Source: Desulfobulbaceae bacterium UBA2273 (GTDB taxonomy: Bacteria > Desulfobacterota > Desulfobulbia > Desulfobulbales > Desulfurivibrionaceae). Taken from it: 64,000 nt of DNA. Shown here one piece after another: positions 36,329 through 44,733 of the stretch (the first letter of the stretch is position 1; every line of letters begins with the position of its first letter). The DNA lies in NCBI GenBank assembly GCA_002347095.1, contig DDWZ01000027.1, positions 23,892 through 87,891 of the forward strand, in the 5' to 3' direction. The translations under genes were made by a program, and so were the position numbers. The notes beneath the pieces were generated by a model. That model saw nothing but the letters and a program-made list of their open reading frames with translations. It had not been told where the DNA came from and ran no database searches.

Positions 36329-37843
36329 TCACTCCTCCCCATCCTGTTGCGGTTTAAGTGCTTTCAGGTGTTTTCGTAACGTATTGCGTGAAATTGCCAT
36401 GGTTCTAACCAACTCCGGATCGTTCAAGTAAGGACGGACCGAATTCTCGAAAAGTTCAATATCGAGCAACCGCAGCCTCTCTCCCATTGCCAACAGCACC
36501 GGCGCCGGGTTGGCAAAATCGATACTCGCTAAGCTATCGAGCACGGTATCTTCAGTACGGCGGTAAAATTGTTCTTTTGCCACCTCATGCACTGATACCC
36601 CCGCGCCCTTAACTTTTGACCCCTTGGCATCTTTAAATCCATTGGAGAATACGAACAACGCCTTGTTCAGTGCATCGCGGTAACCGATAGCCAACCCAAC
36701 AAGTTCATGTACAACACCGGTCTTGCTGCTCCAGCCGTCATTGAGAAATATTATTTCGTGGCGGCGCTCAATGATTGACGCTTGGTTGTTTCGATAACCA
36801 CCGATGTTCAACCTGAGGCTCTTTATGACTCCCTGAGCTTGCCGAACAACGGCGGAGGGCTCCTGTCCTTCATTCCTGCCATCAATCTGACGTTGAACGA
36901 CAAAACGGCTCAACTGCGTCCAGGCCGGGGCCGTAGTGGTGAAAGAGACGAATTTTTCTTCACGCACCCCATTCTTGACTTTGGCTATCCTCGCCCCGTG
37001 AGGATGTGGCCAAAGATCAGTTATTGTGTAGTTGAATTTGGCCTTGTTAAACCGATCACACAATCTCTTCGCGACAAAGCCACAGCAACTGCAGGATTGC
37101 TCACCATCGGAAGCAAGAAGTTCTATATGCGCCGGCTGCCAAAAAAGTCCCCGCAGCAAGCCGATTTTCTGGGCAGGTACAACTTCTCCAGCCTTGAGAG
37201 GTTCGATCCAGCTTGGCCGCTGTTTCTTAGTTTCCTGATGCCAAGGGAAGTTTTCAATTATCTTGTCTTCACTGAGAACATTGAGCCAGAGCGTTTGTCG
37301 GAGATGTTCCCCTTGTACCAACGTTGTGACCGGAGCACCCCCACGCAGACTCCCTTTGAACCCCCCGCCAAAACTGGGTGCATTACTAGCTTGGTTAAAC
37401 AATGCAATAGCCGCGCATCCTTCACAGAGACATGCGGCAAGCCCAGGCTCATTGACGAAGCAACTGTTGGTCGCTCCGGTCACCCCAGCCAGCAGCTTGT
37501 CCATGGGGGTAAATTCCTTGGCTTTAACTCCCCGCACCTGCATGAACGGGTAGTCTGGATGGTCGAGCCGGAACCAGTCCTGAAAGGGCGCACATCCGGA
37601 ATCAAATACCTCTGGTGACATGGGTGAAACTATCCGCTGCTTCAGCTCCCCAACATCTTTTGGGGTAAAAATTACCTGGGCCATACAGACGAGCATCTGC
37701 AAGGCCGCAAGCTCCATGTCGTCACGCGGCAGGCACAATTCCCAGTGGCCATCCTCGCACAGCAGCCGACTCAGCGTTATCTTCTCCGGTCGCCCTGCTG
37801 GCAGGAGGCGGACAGGTATCCAAGGTTCCGTCAACAGGTTCAT
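36329..37843 (-). CDS. casA: Cse1 (CasA), Cascade large subunit
   Basis: 504 residues with the opening MNLLTEPWIPVRL and the four-Cys zinc-like motifs CLCEGC and CSCCGF. It recognises PAM and recruits Cas3. Overlaps cas3 by 4 nt and ends 2 nt before the cse2 start. Confidence 0.95.
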   Translation of the reverse strand: MNLLTEPWIPVRLLPAGRPEKITLSRLLCEDGHWELCLPRDDMELAALQMLVCMAQVIFTPKDVGELKQRIVSPMSPEVFDSGCAPFQDWFRLDHPDYPFMQVRGVKAKEFTPMDKLLAGVTGATNSCFVNEPGLAACLCEGCAAIALFNQASNAPSFGGGFKGSLRGGAPVTTLVQGEHLRQTLWLNVLSEDKIIENFPWHQETKKQRPSWIEPLKAGEVVPAQKIGLLRGLFWQPAHIELLASDGEQSCSCCGFVAKRLCDRFNKAKFNYTITDLWPHPHGARIAKVKNGVREEKFVSFTTTAPAWTQLSRFVVQRQIDGRNEGQEPSAVVRQAQGVIKSLRLNIGGYRNNQASIIERRHEIIFLNDGWSSKTGVVHELVGLAIGYRDALNKALFVFSNGFKDAKGSKVKGAGVSVHEVAKEQFYRRTEDTVLDSLASIDFANPAPVLLAMGERLRLLDIELFENSVRPYLNDPELVRTMAISRNTLRKHLKALKPQQDGEE

Positions 37844-40488
37844 TTCATCCTCTCCAGTCCGGTATCTTGCCGATACCGAAGAATCTTGTTTTTCCCCTCC
37901 ATAACATAACCCTCCTCCTGTTTATGCATTTCCAGCCAATAGCGGCCTTCGTCATCCTTCTCCGTCAGTTCCCGCAACCAATAGCCCCAGCGAGCAGGGA
38001 CATTGATGCTGTTCATGGCCAACGCTTCAGCCCGGTGAAAATCATCCAGAACAGCTACCACTTCACCGTCGAGCAGCTGCCGCCCCTGATGGGAATCGAC
38101 AAACGGAATCACCGTCAGTCCCATCTCGCCCTCACGGGTAAGAGCAGTCACTGCCTCGTCGGTATCGGCAAAGGGATTCATCGCTGAATCGATTTGCTGT
38201 CTCGCCTTGCACCGTGAGACAAAGAGTTCGTCACAGAACATCCCATGAGCGTTCGTTATTGATTTCGGCTCATCCGGCCACGACTCTTCCTGATAGACCG
38301 CCTCGATCCACTCCCGATAGGCCACGGGGAAAACAATTTTCTCCTCAGGAGCAGCGGCAAGTCTTTGCTCCGTGCGCCAAAGCACACGGGTGTTTCCGTA
38401 GATCTTCCCGGTATAACCGTAGTCCCCATCCAAGGACAGCAGGACTGTGCAAAACGGTTCTGTAAAACCCTTCGGGCGAGTATCGCGTCTATGGCGGTGC
38501 AGCCTTCCCAACCGCTGAAAGAGTAAATCTACCGGACAAAGCTGAGTAACGATCCAGTCAAAATCGACATCGAGCGACTGCTCGACCACCTGCGTTGCCA
38601 CCAGTATCCTTCCTATATCGCGATTACCCAGGGGGCCAAAAAGATTGATGATCTTTCCTTCAATGGTCTGCCGATCCTTAAAACGAAACCGGGAGTGAAA
38701 GAGATCAACCGGGGCCGTTGTCGTTGCACGCAAAAGGCTGGCGACCCGCTGCGCGTCATTGACCAGATTGCAGATGACCGCCACCTGCGCCCCTCCATCT
38801 GCCGCCATGGCGATGCGCTGAAGGAGAGAATCGTCCAGCTCCAATTTGCTGGCCCGCAGACATTCAATCCCCACCTCGTTGCTCGCTTGTTGCTCATCTT
38901 TTCTGAGCGAAAAACATATCGGTTCAGCCGCGCCGACCCAGGTGATCAGTGGGTAGGGTGTGGCTTTGTTACCGTTGCCCCCACAGCCAGGCTGCCATAC
39001 TTCACAAAGTTGTTGTTTCTGGGCGGCTGGCAGAGTTGCCGACAAAAGTATGGCCGAGGCCCCAGCGCCACACTGCTGCCGCAACACCTCTTCGAGCAGG
39101 CCGTACATGTAAGCATCGTAGGCATGAACCTCATCAACAATCAAAACACTGCGGCCAACACCGAAACTCCGCACAAAGCGGTGTTTGACCGGCAACACGG
39201 AGATGAGCACCTGATCGATAGTGCAAACGCCGATCTGGCCGAAGAAGATCCGCTTGCGACTTTCCGCCAGCCATGAACTGCATTGCACCCAGCCGTCTGG
39301 CTCGCTGGTATCAGCCAGCCCCTTATATTTGAGTTGCGAGAAGTCCTTGTTGAAGCGAGCCGAGCCGTGGGCCAACAGCAGGTTTGGCGACTCATCAAAA
39401 AGTTTGCCCGCCAGTTTTTCCAAGCGCCCCAACATAGCATTCGCGGTGGCTTGAGTCGGCAAGGCAAATATTAGGGAATCAGCCAACCCGGTCGCCAGCA
39501 AACGCCAGGCATACGCAAGAGCAGCCTCGGTCTTGCCGGAACCGGTTGGTGCCTCAATAACGGTCAGGCCGGGTTCAAGCGGCAATTCGTTAATTCTGGC
39601 TTGCAAAGGACGCGGGTTGACCGAGGCCGGAAGTAAAGATCTTACCCCGTCGTAACTCCTGGCTGCTCCCTCAATACCCGATTGTTTAAAGACACGACGG
39701 GCATCCTGCGTAAACTTTCGCTCGAAATATTCCTTCAGCGGTTCCGGGATTTGCTGGAAGGTAAAATTGATTTCATCACACCGTGAGGCAAGCCAGTCAG
39801 CCACGGAACATAATCCGGCCATCATTGGTGATAAAACAGGAGGGAAGTCATTGATCGAGAGCGCTACCGGTTGGAGGTAGAGTTTTTCAAGCGCCGTCAA
39901 CCAATCACGGCGTGCTATTCGATCAACCTCGGCAAATCGACTATCGCAAATTGACGGCAACGCAGCATCGGCAACATATTCCGCCTTTTTTATATGCCCG
40001 TGGTGACCGGCTACTGCCTCGATCCAAGATTTGCACGTCAGCCATTGCGAAGGCTCACACTCATCTATGAAAAGGGTATTTGGGGGTTTATCGCAGCCTG
40101 AGATTGCAAAAAAATCCTGCTTGAACCATGACAATCCGTTTTCGCCGTGTCGGTAGCTCAGACAATCGAATTGCGACGGAAGTGGCAACCCACGTCCGGC
40201 AAGAGGGTGAAGTAATTGCCAAACGGCGGGAACCTTGTGCTGAAAACGAAGGTCAAACTTTCCGTAATCATGGAGAGTGGCAAAAAAGAGCACCCAGGCC
40301 CGCATCTGCTCTTCTGGATATTTGGCACCATCACAAAAGCTACGACGGATCGCCGGGCTGGCATTCCACCAGACTGCCACCACAGCCGCCACATCCAAGC
40401 AGTGATAGGGAAGGAGGTGATAACGGATCGGCTTGCCTTCTTCGGCCTTTTCCGCCTTCCCCCAATATTTATAGTAGGTGGCAACCAT
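37840..40488 (-). CDS. cas3: Cas3, HD nuclease-helicase
   Basis: 882 residues. N-terminal HD nuclease: His in LPYHCLDV, HD in TLHDYGKFD, and AGHHGHIKK. SF2 helicase follows: Walker A EAPTGSGKTEAAL, DEVH in VLIVDEVHAYD, SAT motif LLSATLP, and VATQVVEQSLDVDFDW (motif V). Unwinds and degrades target DNA after Cascade recruitment. First gene of the operon with ~470 nt upstream; GAGGG precedes the start. Confidence 0.96.
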   Translation of the reverse strand: MVATYYKYWGKAEKAEEGKPIRYHLLPYHCLDVAAVVAVWWNASPAIRRSFCDGAKYPEEQMRAWVLFFATLHDYGKFDLRFQHKVPAVWQLLHPLAGRGLPLPSQFDCLSYRHGENGLSWFKQDFFAISGCDKPPNTLFIDECEPSQWLTCKSWIEAVAGHHGHIKKAEYVADAALPSICDSRFAEVDRIARRDWLTALEKLYLQPVALSINDFPPVLSPMMAGLCSVADWLASRCDEINFTFQQIPEPLKEYFERKFTQDARRVFKQSGIEGAARSYDGVRSLLPASVNPRPLQARINELPLEPGLTVIEAPTGSGKTEAALAYAWRLLATGLADSLIFALPTQATANAMLGRLEKLAGKLFDESPNLLLAHGSARFNKDFSQLKYKGLADTSEPDGWVQCSSWLAESRKRIFFGQIGVCTIDQVLISVLPVKHRFVRSFGVGRSVLIVDEVHAYDAYMYGLLEEVLRQQCGAGASAILLSATLPAAQKQQLCEVWQPGCGGNGNKATPYPLITWVGAAEPICFSLRKDEQQASNEVGIECLRASKLELDDSLLQRIAMAADGGAQVAVICNLVNDAQRVASLLRATTTAPVDLFHSRFRFKDRQTIEGKIINLFGPLGNRDIGRILVATQVVEQSLDVDFDWIVTQLCPVDLLFQRLGRLHRHRRDTRPKGFTEPFCTVLLSLDGDYGYTGKIYGNTRVLWRTEQRLAAAPEEKIVFPVAYREWIEAVYQEESWPDEPKSITNAHGMFCDELFVSRCKARQQIDSAMNPFADTDEAVTALTREGEMGLTVIPFVDSHQGRQLLDGEVVAVLDDFHRAEALAMNSINVPARWGYWLRELTEKDDEGRYWLEMHKQEEGYVMEGKNKILRYRQDTGLERMK

Positions 40489-40742
40489 AGATGGCCCTCT
40501 TCTTTAAAGCACAAAATCCCTGTCAGGATTCACAGTATTGCACCCCGAAAGTTCCGGCAAGAAACAAAGGGATTCCCCGTAGTTTTTCCGTATCCCGAGG
40601 CCGGAAATTTCCCCGACCATGTGCAGAGCATACCACCCCACCTGGGACAAATGGTGTCCTAGATGGGCAAAAAAAATGAGACCAGCCGAGGGGAGTTACG
40701 AAAGGCGGGAGACAGCGGGAAACCCAGGGAGCCGAAAATATA

Positions 40743-40775
40743 CCTGATATGTCAGTGATCTTCTGACATATCAGG
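40743..40775. promoter_or_regulatory. Perfect 13-bp palindrome upstream of cas3
   Basis: CCTGATATGTCAG (40743-40755) and its exact complement at 40763-40775, loop TGATCTT. It lies 255 nt from cas3 and 184 nt before the lipoprotein gene on the other strand, in a divergent 470-nt gene-free region (40489-40958). No T tract follows. Candidate operator or shared terminator-like structure; which one is undetermined. Nothing else was identified in the gap. Confidence 0.6.
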
Positions 40776-40958
40776 AAACAGGGCCATTCCCCCTTCCGCC
40801 TTTCCTTAAGATTATCACTTCCGGCAAGCCAATGTTTCCGGCAGGATAAGAACTTATATTCATCCAAGGACATTCCTGGCACGCATTCTGCTCTACCATA
40901 GCGGGACAAAGAAGATTCAATGATCCAACCAGGTATTCAAGGACAAAAGGAGGACTCA

Positions 40959-41327
40959 ATGAGACAGGAATTACAGATCGGGAAAATGATGGTTGCCGTA
41001 GCCTTTGTGGCCACGGCACTTGTCTCGGGATGCGCAAAAAACGTCCCGCTACGGACGGAATCCACAACTTCTGGAATCCGTGCCGCCGAGGAAGCCGGGG
41101 CGACCAAAGTTCCGCAGGCCTCACTTCATTTGCAATTAGCAAGGGAAGAACTCGAACTTGCCAGGGGTCTGGCGGCAAAGGGCGAGAAGGAAGAGGCCGC
41201 GTCCATGCTGTTGCGGGCCGAAGCTGACGCAGAACTGGCTCTGGCGCTCTCCCACGAGGATGCCCAAAGGGTGGAGGCCCAGACAGCACTGGAGCGCGTT
41301 CGTCAACTCCGGAAAGACAACCAATGA
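40959..41327 (+). CDS. DUF4398-like outer-membrane lipoprotein
   Basis: 122 residues with a lipoprotein signal (VAFVATALVSGC lipobox, Cys at the cleavage site) and a helical Ala/Glu repeat HLQLAREELELARGLAAKGEKEEA typical of DUF4398. Start at 40959 is supported by AGGAGG. It lies 17 nt before the OmpA-like lipoprotein and shares this helical module with it. Confidence 0.82.
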   Translation: MRQELQIGKMMVAVAFVATALVSGCAKNVPLRTESTTSGIRAAEEAGATKVPQASLHLQLAREELELARGLAAKGEKEEAASMLLRAEADAELALALSHEDAQRVEAQTALERVRQLRKDNQ

Positions 41328-41344
41328 CCCCAAAGGAGACTTTT

Positions 41345-42286
41345 ATGAAAACACGACATTTTTTGATCCCAATTATCTCCGCCGCCCTGGTTGCCGGCTG
41401 CGCAACCGTGCCGCCCATTGAACTGACCAACGCCCGTTTTGCGTATCAACAGGCGAGCGAGGGAGATGCCAAACAACTGGTGCCGGCGGAATTACACAAG
41501 GCGAAGGAATCGCTCAATCTGGCGGAACAGTCATTTAAGGATGATTCAGACTCCCAAAAGACCAAGGATCTTGCATATGTGGCCCTGCGCAAATCCGAGC
41601 AGGCGATGGCTCTCGGGGCAACAGCCGCCAGCAAGGCAAGGGAGGAGAAAGCGGAAGCTGATTTTGCTCAGAAGCAGACCGCCATCGTCAAGCAGGGCAA
41701 GCAGGATTTGAGCGACGCCGAGAAACAGACCGCCGATGCGCGGGCTGAACTCGACAAACAGGCCGCGGTCCAGGCTGCCAAAGACCAAGCTGACGCCGAT
41801 TATCAGCGGCAGCAGGCCGAAATCGCCAAGGTAAAGCAGGATTTGAGCGACGCCGAGAAGCGAAACGCCGCCGCTCTGGCTGAACTCGCCGCCATTGCCG
41901 CAGTCAAGGAAGAGCAACGCGGTCTGGTCGTCACCCTCTCCGGTGGAGTCCTCTTTCGCTCCGCCGAGGCGACCTTAATGCCTTCGGCGCTGGCCAAGCT
42001 TGATCAGGTGGGCAATGCTCTGCAATCGGTCCGGACGCGTAACCTCCTTGTTGAAGGGCACACCGATTCCCAGGGGTCCGGTTCGTATAACCAGGGTCTC
42101 TCCCAGCGTCGGGCCAATGCGGTCCGCGATTACCTCGTCCGGAGAGGATACCCGGCCGATCGCATCCAGGCCCGCGGCATGGGTGAGGACACCCCCATCG
42201 CCAATAATAATTCTCCCGAGGGACGCGCCAACAACCGCCGGGTAGAGATTGTCATTGAGCGTGAATTCCCGGCATCCAACCCGTAG
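41345..42286 (+). CDS. OmpA-domain lipoprotein with DUF4398-type helical region
   Basis: 313 residues. Signal with lipobox LVAGC. Residues ~25-190 are helical and contain two related blocks (KQDLSDAEKQTADARAEL and KQDLSDAEKRNAAALAEL), an internal repeat. C-terminal OmpA-like peptidoglycan-binding domain with the NLLVEGHTDSQGS motif and RANNRRVEIVIE. Anchors the outer membrane to murein. Start 41345 after AAGGAG. Confidence 0.9.
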   Translation: MKTRHFLIPIISAALVAGCATVPPIELTNARFAYQQASEGDAKQLVPAELHKAKESLNLAEQSFKDDSDSQKTKDLAYVALRKSEQAMALGATAASKAREEKAEADFAQKQTAIVKQGKQDLSDAEKQTADARAELDKQAAVQAAKDQADADYQRQQAEIAKVKQDLSDAEKRNAAALAELAAIAAVKEEQRGLVVTLSGGVLFRSAEATLMPSALAKLDQVGNALQSVRTRNLLVEGHTDSQGSGSYNQGLSQRRANAVRDYLVRRGYPADRIQARGMGEDTPIANNNSPEGRANNRRVEIVIEREFPASNP

Positions 42287-42304
42287 GCTGGAAAATAATA
42301 TTTC

Positions 42305-42351
42305 AGAGGGAATGGGGGCATTCTTCGTCAAGAATATCCCCATTCCCTCTT
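42305..42351 (+). terminator. Strong terminator-like hairpin after the OmpA-like gene
   Basis: Stem AGAGGGAATGGGG with CCCCATTCCCTCT continued by ATTCTT/AAGAAT, 18 nt after the stop. Only a short T tract follows (TTGT). Confidence 0.75.
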
Positions 42352-42379
42352 GTGGACCGATCAAATAATCTGAGGGGAA

Positions 42380-42595
42380 TTATGAAAGGAGTAAAGAGAG
42401 GGGAATCGCCCAGAGTTTATCCCCCAGCCGGACCGGGGTGGTACCGTTATAGGCCAGGATACCGGCGGGACAATGGGGGGGCGGGCGACAAACGTCTTGA
42501 GGCTTGCCAGATCCTCTTTTTCCCAGCGGGCGGAACCCTTGACCTCTATGGCCAGACAACGGTTTTGGGCCTCGACAAAGTGCTGTTCTAGTCAT
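42380..42595 (-). pseudogene. C-terminal remnant of an AAA+ ATPase with DUF4143 (frameshifted)
   Basis: Read on the minus strand, one frame gives EAQNRCLAIEVKGSARW..KTFV, then a frame change near the run of C/G at about 42478 gives GILAYNGTTPVRLGDKLWAIPLSLL and a stop at 42380. This is the usual end of the DUF4143 family of AAA+ ATPases. Upstream parts of the gene are absent. It is decay debris at the edge of the CRISPR island, close to the duplicated HDOD fragment. Confidence 0.65.
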
Positions 42596-42684
42596 GACCC
42601 ATAACAATAATTCAATACGAAAATGACAGGTGTCGAAAAGGAGCCATGGAACAGCCGGGAAGAACAGATGGATTACAAAGTCAG

Positions 42685-42747
42685 CCGGACGGCCTCATCG
42701 ACATGAAAATACAGAGTTGCGAGCAGCTCTCCGCTCAGTGATCCCCG
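42685..42747 (+). repeat. Degenerate duplicate of the HDOD gene 3' end
   Basis: Matches 24265-24327 at about 51 of 63 positions by eye. In the reading frame it encodes DGLIDMK....EQLSAQ stop, against DDLIDMK....EQLCAQ in the HDOD gene. It begins at CCGGAC and runs through GCTCAGTGATCCCCG, the last part of which codes on the opposite strand for the final residues of dus. A short frame (42646-42741, 31 aa, with AAGGAG upstream) covers it but is likely residual. Confidence 0.75.
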
Positions 42748-43733
42748 GCAGGCGCCTCGCTCTTGGCCAAAAAGGCGCAGGCCCTTTCCCTTGCTTGCGC
42801 CAGGGAACTACTGGATTGCACAGCCGAGGCCAAATGATGCCCAAAGGGATAGTTCTTGGCAAAATAATGGGTGAACTCCTTGAGACGGCCCAAGCGCCGC
42901 TCCGGCAAAAAACTTTCCTCCAGCAGCTCGATGAAGCGCAGGTAGAGCGCCATTTTATTCAGCACCGGCACTTCCACGGCAAGGCCGTACACCTCGCGGG
43001 CAAGCTCGGCAAAGATCCAGGGGCTGATGGCCGCACCCCGGCCGATCATGAGGCCGTCCGCCCCTGATTGGGCCAGGCAGTTTTTGGCGTCCTCCACCGA
43101 AAAAATCCCGCCGTTGGCCACAACCGGGATATTCATCCAGCCTTTCACCTTGCCGACCCATGGCCAGCGCGGCTTGCGGACGAAGGGCTCGCCCCGCAGC
43201 CGGGCATGCACGTTCAGCAGATCGATCCCCTCTCCCTCCAGCATCCGGCAGAAATCGCGCAGCTTTTCCTCATCCAGGGTCTCGCCCAGCCGGATTTTGG
43301 CGGTAAGCGGCAGCTCGGTCTGCTTTCTGGCCGCCGCCACCAGAGCCCGCACCAGGGCGGGCTCGTCCATGAGGCGGCTGCCCGCCCCCATGCGGCGGAC
43401 GGTTGGGGCCGGGCAGCCCAGATTGAGATCGATGGCCTCTGCCTGCAATGCGTGCAGTTTGGCAATCGCAGGGGCGACCTCCTCCACCCGGCTGACCAGC
43501 AGTTGATACGAAAGGGGGATTTCCTGAGGGGCACGGACCAGATAGGGGGAGAGGGCCGCGTTTTCCATGGGCAGCCGCTTGGCGGAGAGCATCTCGGTGG
43601 ACAACAGGCCGATGCCGCCCTGCTCCAGAATGAGCCGCCGCAGGGCGGAATGGGTGAGTCCGGCCATGGGGGCCAGAAAGAGCGGGGGGGAAATTTCCAG
43701 ACCCTTCAGCCGGATGGATTGCACCTTATCCAT
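42735..43733 (-). CDS. dus: tRNA-dihydrouridine synthase
   Basis: 332 residues, FMN-dependent TIM barrel. Markers: LAPMAGLTHSALRRLI near the start, LNLGCPAPTVRRMGAGSRLM with the catalytic Cys, and VVANGGIFSVEDA and MIGRGA for FMN binding. Reduces uridines in tRNA D-loops. Start at 43733 (MDKVQSIRLKG); a longer frame to 43850 has no function. Its last codons lie inside the duplicated segment shared with the HDOD end, so the two genes may once have been neighbours. Confidence 0.92.
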   Translation of the reverse strand: MDKVQSIRLKGLEISPPLFLAPMAGLTHSALRRLILEQGGIGLLSTEMLSAKRLPMENAALSPYLVRAPQEIPLSYQLLVSRVEEVAPAIAKLHALQAEAIDLNLGCPAPTVRRMGAGSRLMDEPALVRALVAAARKQTELPLTAKIRLGETLDEEKLRDFCRMLEGEGIDLLNVHARLRGEPFVRKPRWPWVGKVKGWMNIPVVANGGIFSVEDAKNCLAQSGADGLMIGRGAAISPWIFAELAREVYGLAVEVPVLNKMALYLRFIELLEESFLPERRLGRLKEFTHYFAKNYPFGHHLASAVQSSSSLAQARERACAFLAKSEAPAGDH

Positions 43734-43776
43734 GGAGGGCTTTCCGGCACATTTTTTTAAAAAAACAGAACATGAT

Positions 43777-44316
43777 TTATTCCCGGCCCAGCAGTTTTTT
43801 GGCCAAAGCCCCGACCTTTGATTCCCGAGTGGTGAGAAAATCCAGATCAACCTTGCTCGCCAACTCCGGCCGCTGCGTAAGAATCAATTCCGCCGCGATC
43901 TCGGCCCCGCCCACGGTCAGTTCCTTACAGGTGGCGCCGTTCTTTTCCTTGCGCCGCCTGAGCAGCACCCGGCAGCAGGTGGCGGTGAAGCGGGCCCGGA
44001 AACGGTCGTGCATCTCCTTGGCAACCTTTTCAAACTCCTTGGCCTTCATTCCGCCGGGTTGCCGCGGCCCGAGAAAAAGGCTGATGGCCACCTCCGCCCC
44101 GGCCAACGCGCCGCAGGTGCAGCCGGCACCGCCCATGCCGTGGCAGAAACCGGAGCCCAGGCGCACGGCCATCTCAGGGCTGAGATCGCCGCGAAACCCC
44201 TGATTGATGACGACAATCACCGTTTCGGAGCAGCAGTAGCCCCGGGCTGAAAAAATGTTGGCCGCTCGTTGGCCGACCAGATCAACGATCCGTGCCGCAT
44301 TTTCCTGATTTTTCAT
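43777..44316 (-). CDS. C_GCAxxG_C_C family redox-type protein
   Basis: 179 residues. Contains the family motif near GCTCGALAGAEVA, plus the Cys pair GYCCSETV and later TCCRV and ATCKEL. Family members are anaerobe proteins with a conserved Cys set, suspected redox or metal-binding roles; reaction unknown. 43 nt upstream of dus on the same strand, so the two could be co-transcribed. Confidence 0.85.
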   Translation of the reverse strand: MKNQENAARIVDLVGQRAANIFSARGYCCSETVIVVINQGFRGDLSPEMAVRLGSGFCHGMGGAGCTCGALAGAEVAISLFLGPRQPGGMKAKEFEKVAKEMHDRFRARFTATCCRVLLRRRKEKNGATCKELTVGGAEIAAELILTQRPELASKVDLDFLTTRESKVGALAKKLLGRE

Positions 44317-44379
44317 ATGTTCTACCCATGACTAAAGATAAAAGGCGCGCAAAAGAACAAAATCTCCCAACTACAGGTG

Positions 44380-44454
44380 CTTCGACAGGCTCAGCACGAA
44401 CGGAAAGAGTCAATGAACTCAGGACAACTCCCGTTCGTGCTGAGCCTGCCGAAG
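44380..44454. repeat. Interspersed inverted repeat (CTTCGACAGGCTCAGCACGA type)
   Basis: 24-bp arms (44380-44403 and 44431-44454) with one mismatch. Wording is of a kind found scattered in many environmental proteobacterial genomes. Lies in the 417-nt gene-free region 44317-44733; further downstream at 44650-44690 is a CCCTCTCC/GGGGCGAGGG low-complexity block. Confidence 0.75.
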
Positions 44455-44530
44455 GGCTCTTTTTTACGCATCCACAAAAGATCCCAGATCCGAACCATCC
44501 CACCCTTTCCACAAACCACCCCATATACCA

Positions 44531-44573
44531 CAAAAGGGTGACCGGATCATCCACAATCCCGGTCACCCTTTTG
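44531..44573. terminator. Bidirectional terminator downstream of clpB
   Basis: Perfect 15-bp stem CAAAAGGGTGACCGG with its complement at 44559-44573 and a 13-nt loop. A- and T-rich stem ends let it serve either strand; 160 nt after the clpB stop on the minus strand. Confidence 0.65.
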
Positions 44574-44733
44574 CTTTGCGCCTGCTTCTTTTGCCTATTT
44601 TTCACTTCCGGCCAGTACTGTCCGGTTGTTCTTGTGCATTCGGCATCTTCCCCCTCTCCCTATCCCTCTCCCGCGAGGGGCGAGGGAACTTTTTTCTGCC
44701 TTTTGCCTTGCACCTTTAACCTTTAACCTATCT

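Noticed and set aside
42646..42741. 31-codon gene with a good ribosome site
   Set aside because: Its 3' half is the decayed copy of the HDOD end; treated as debris unless expression is shown.
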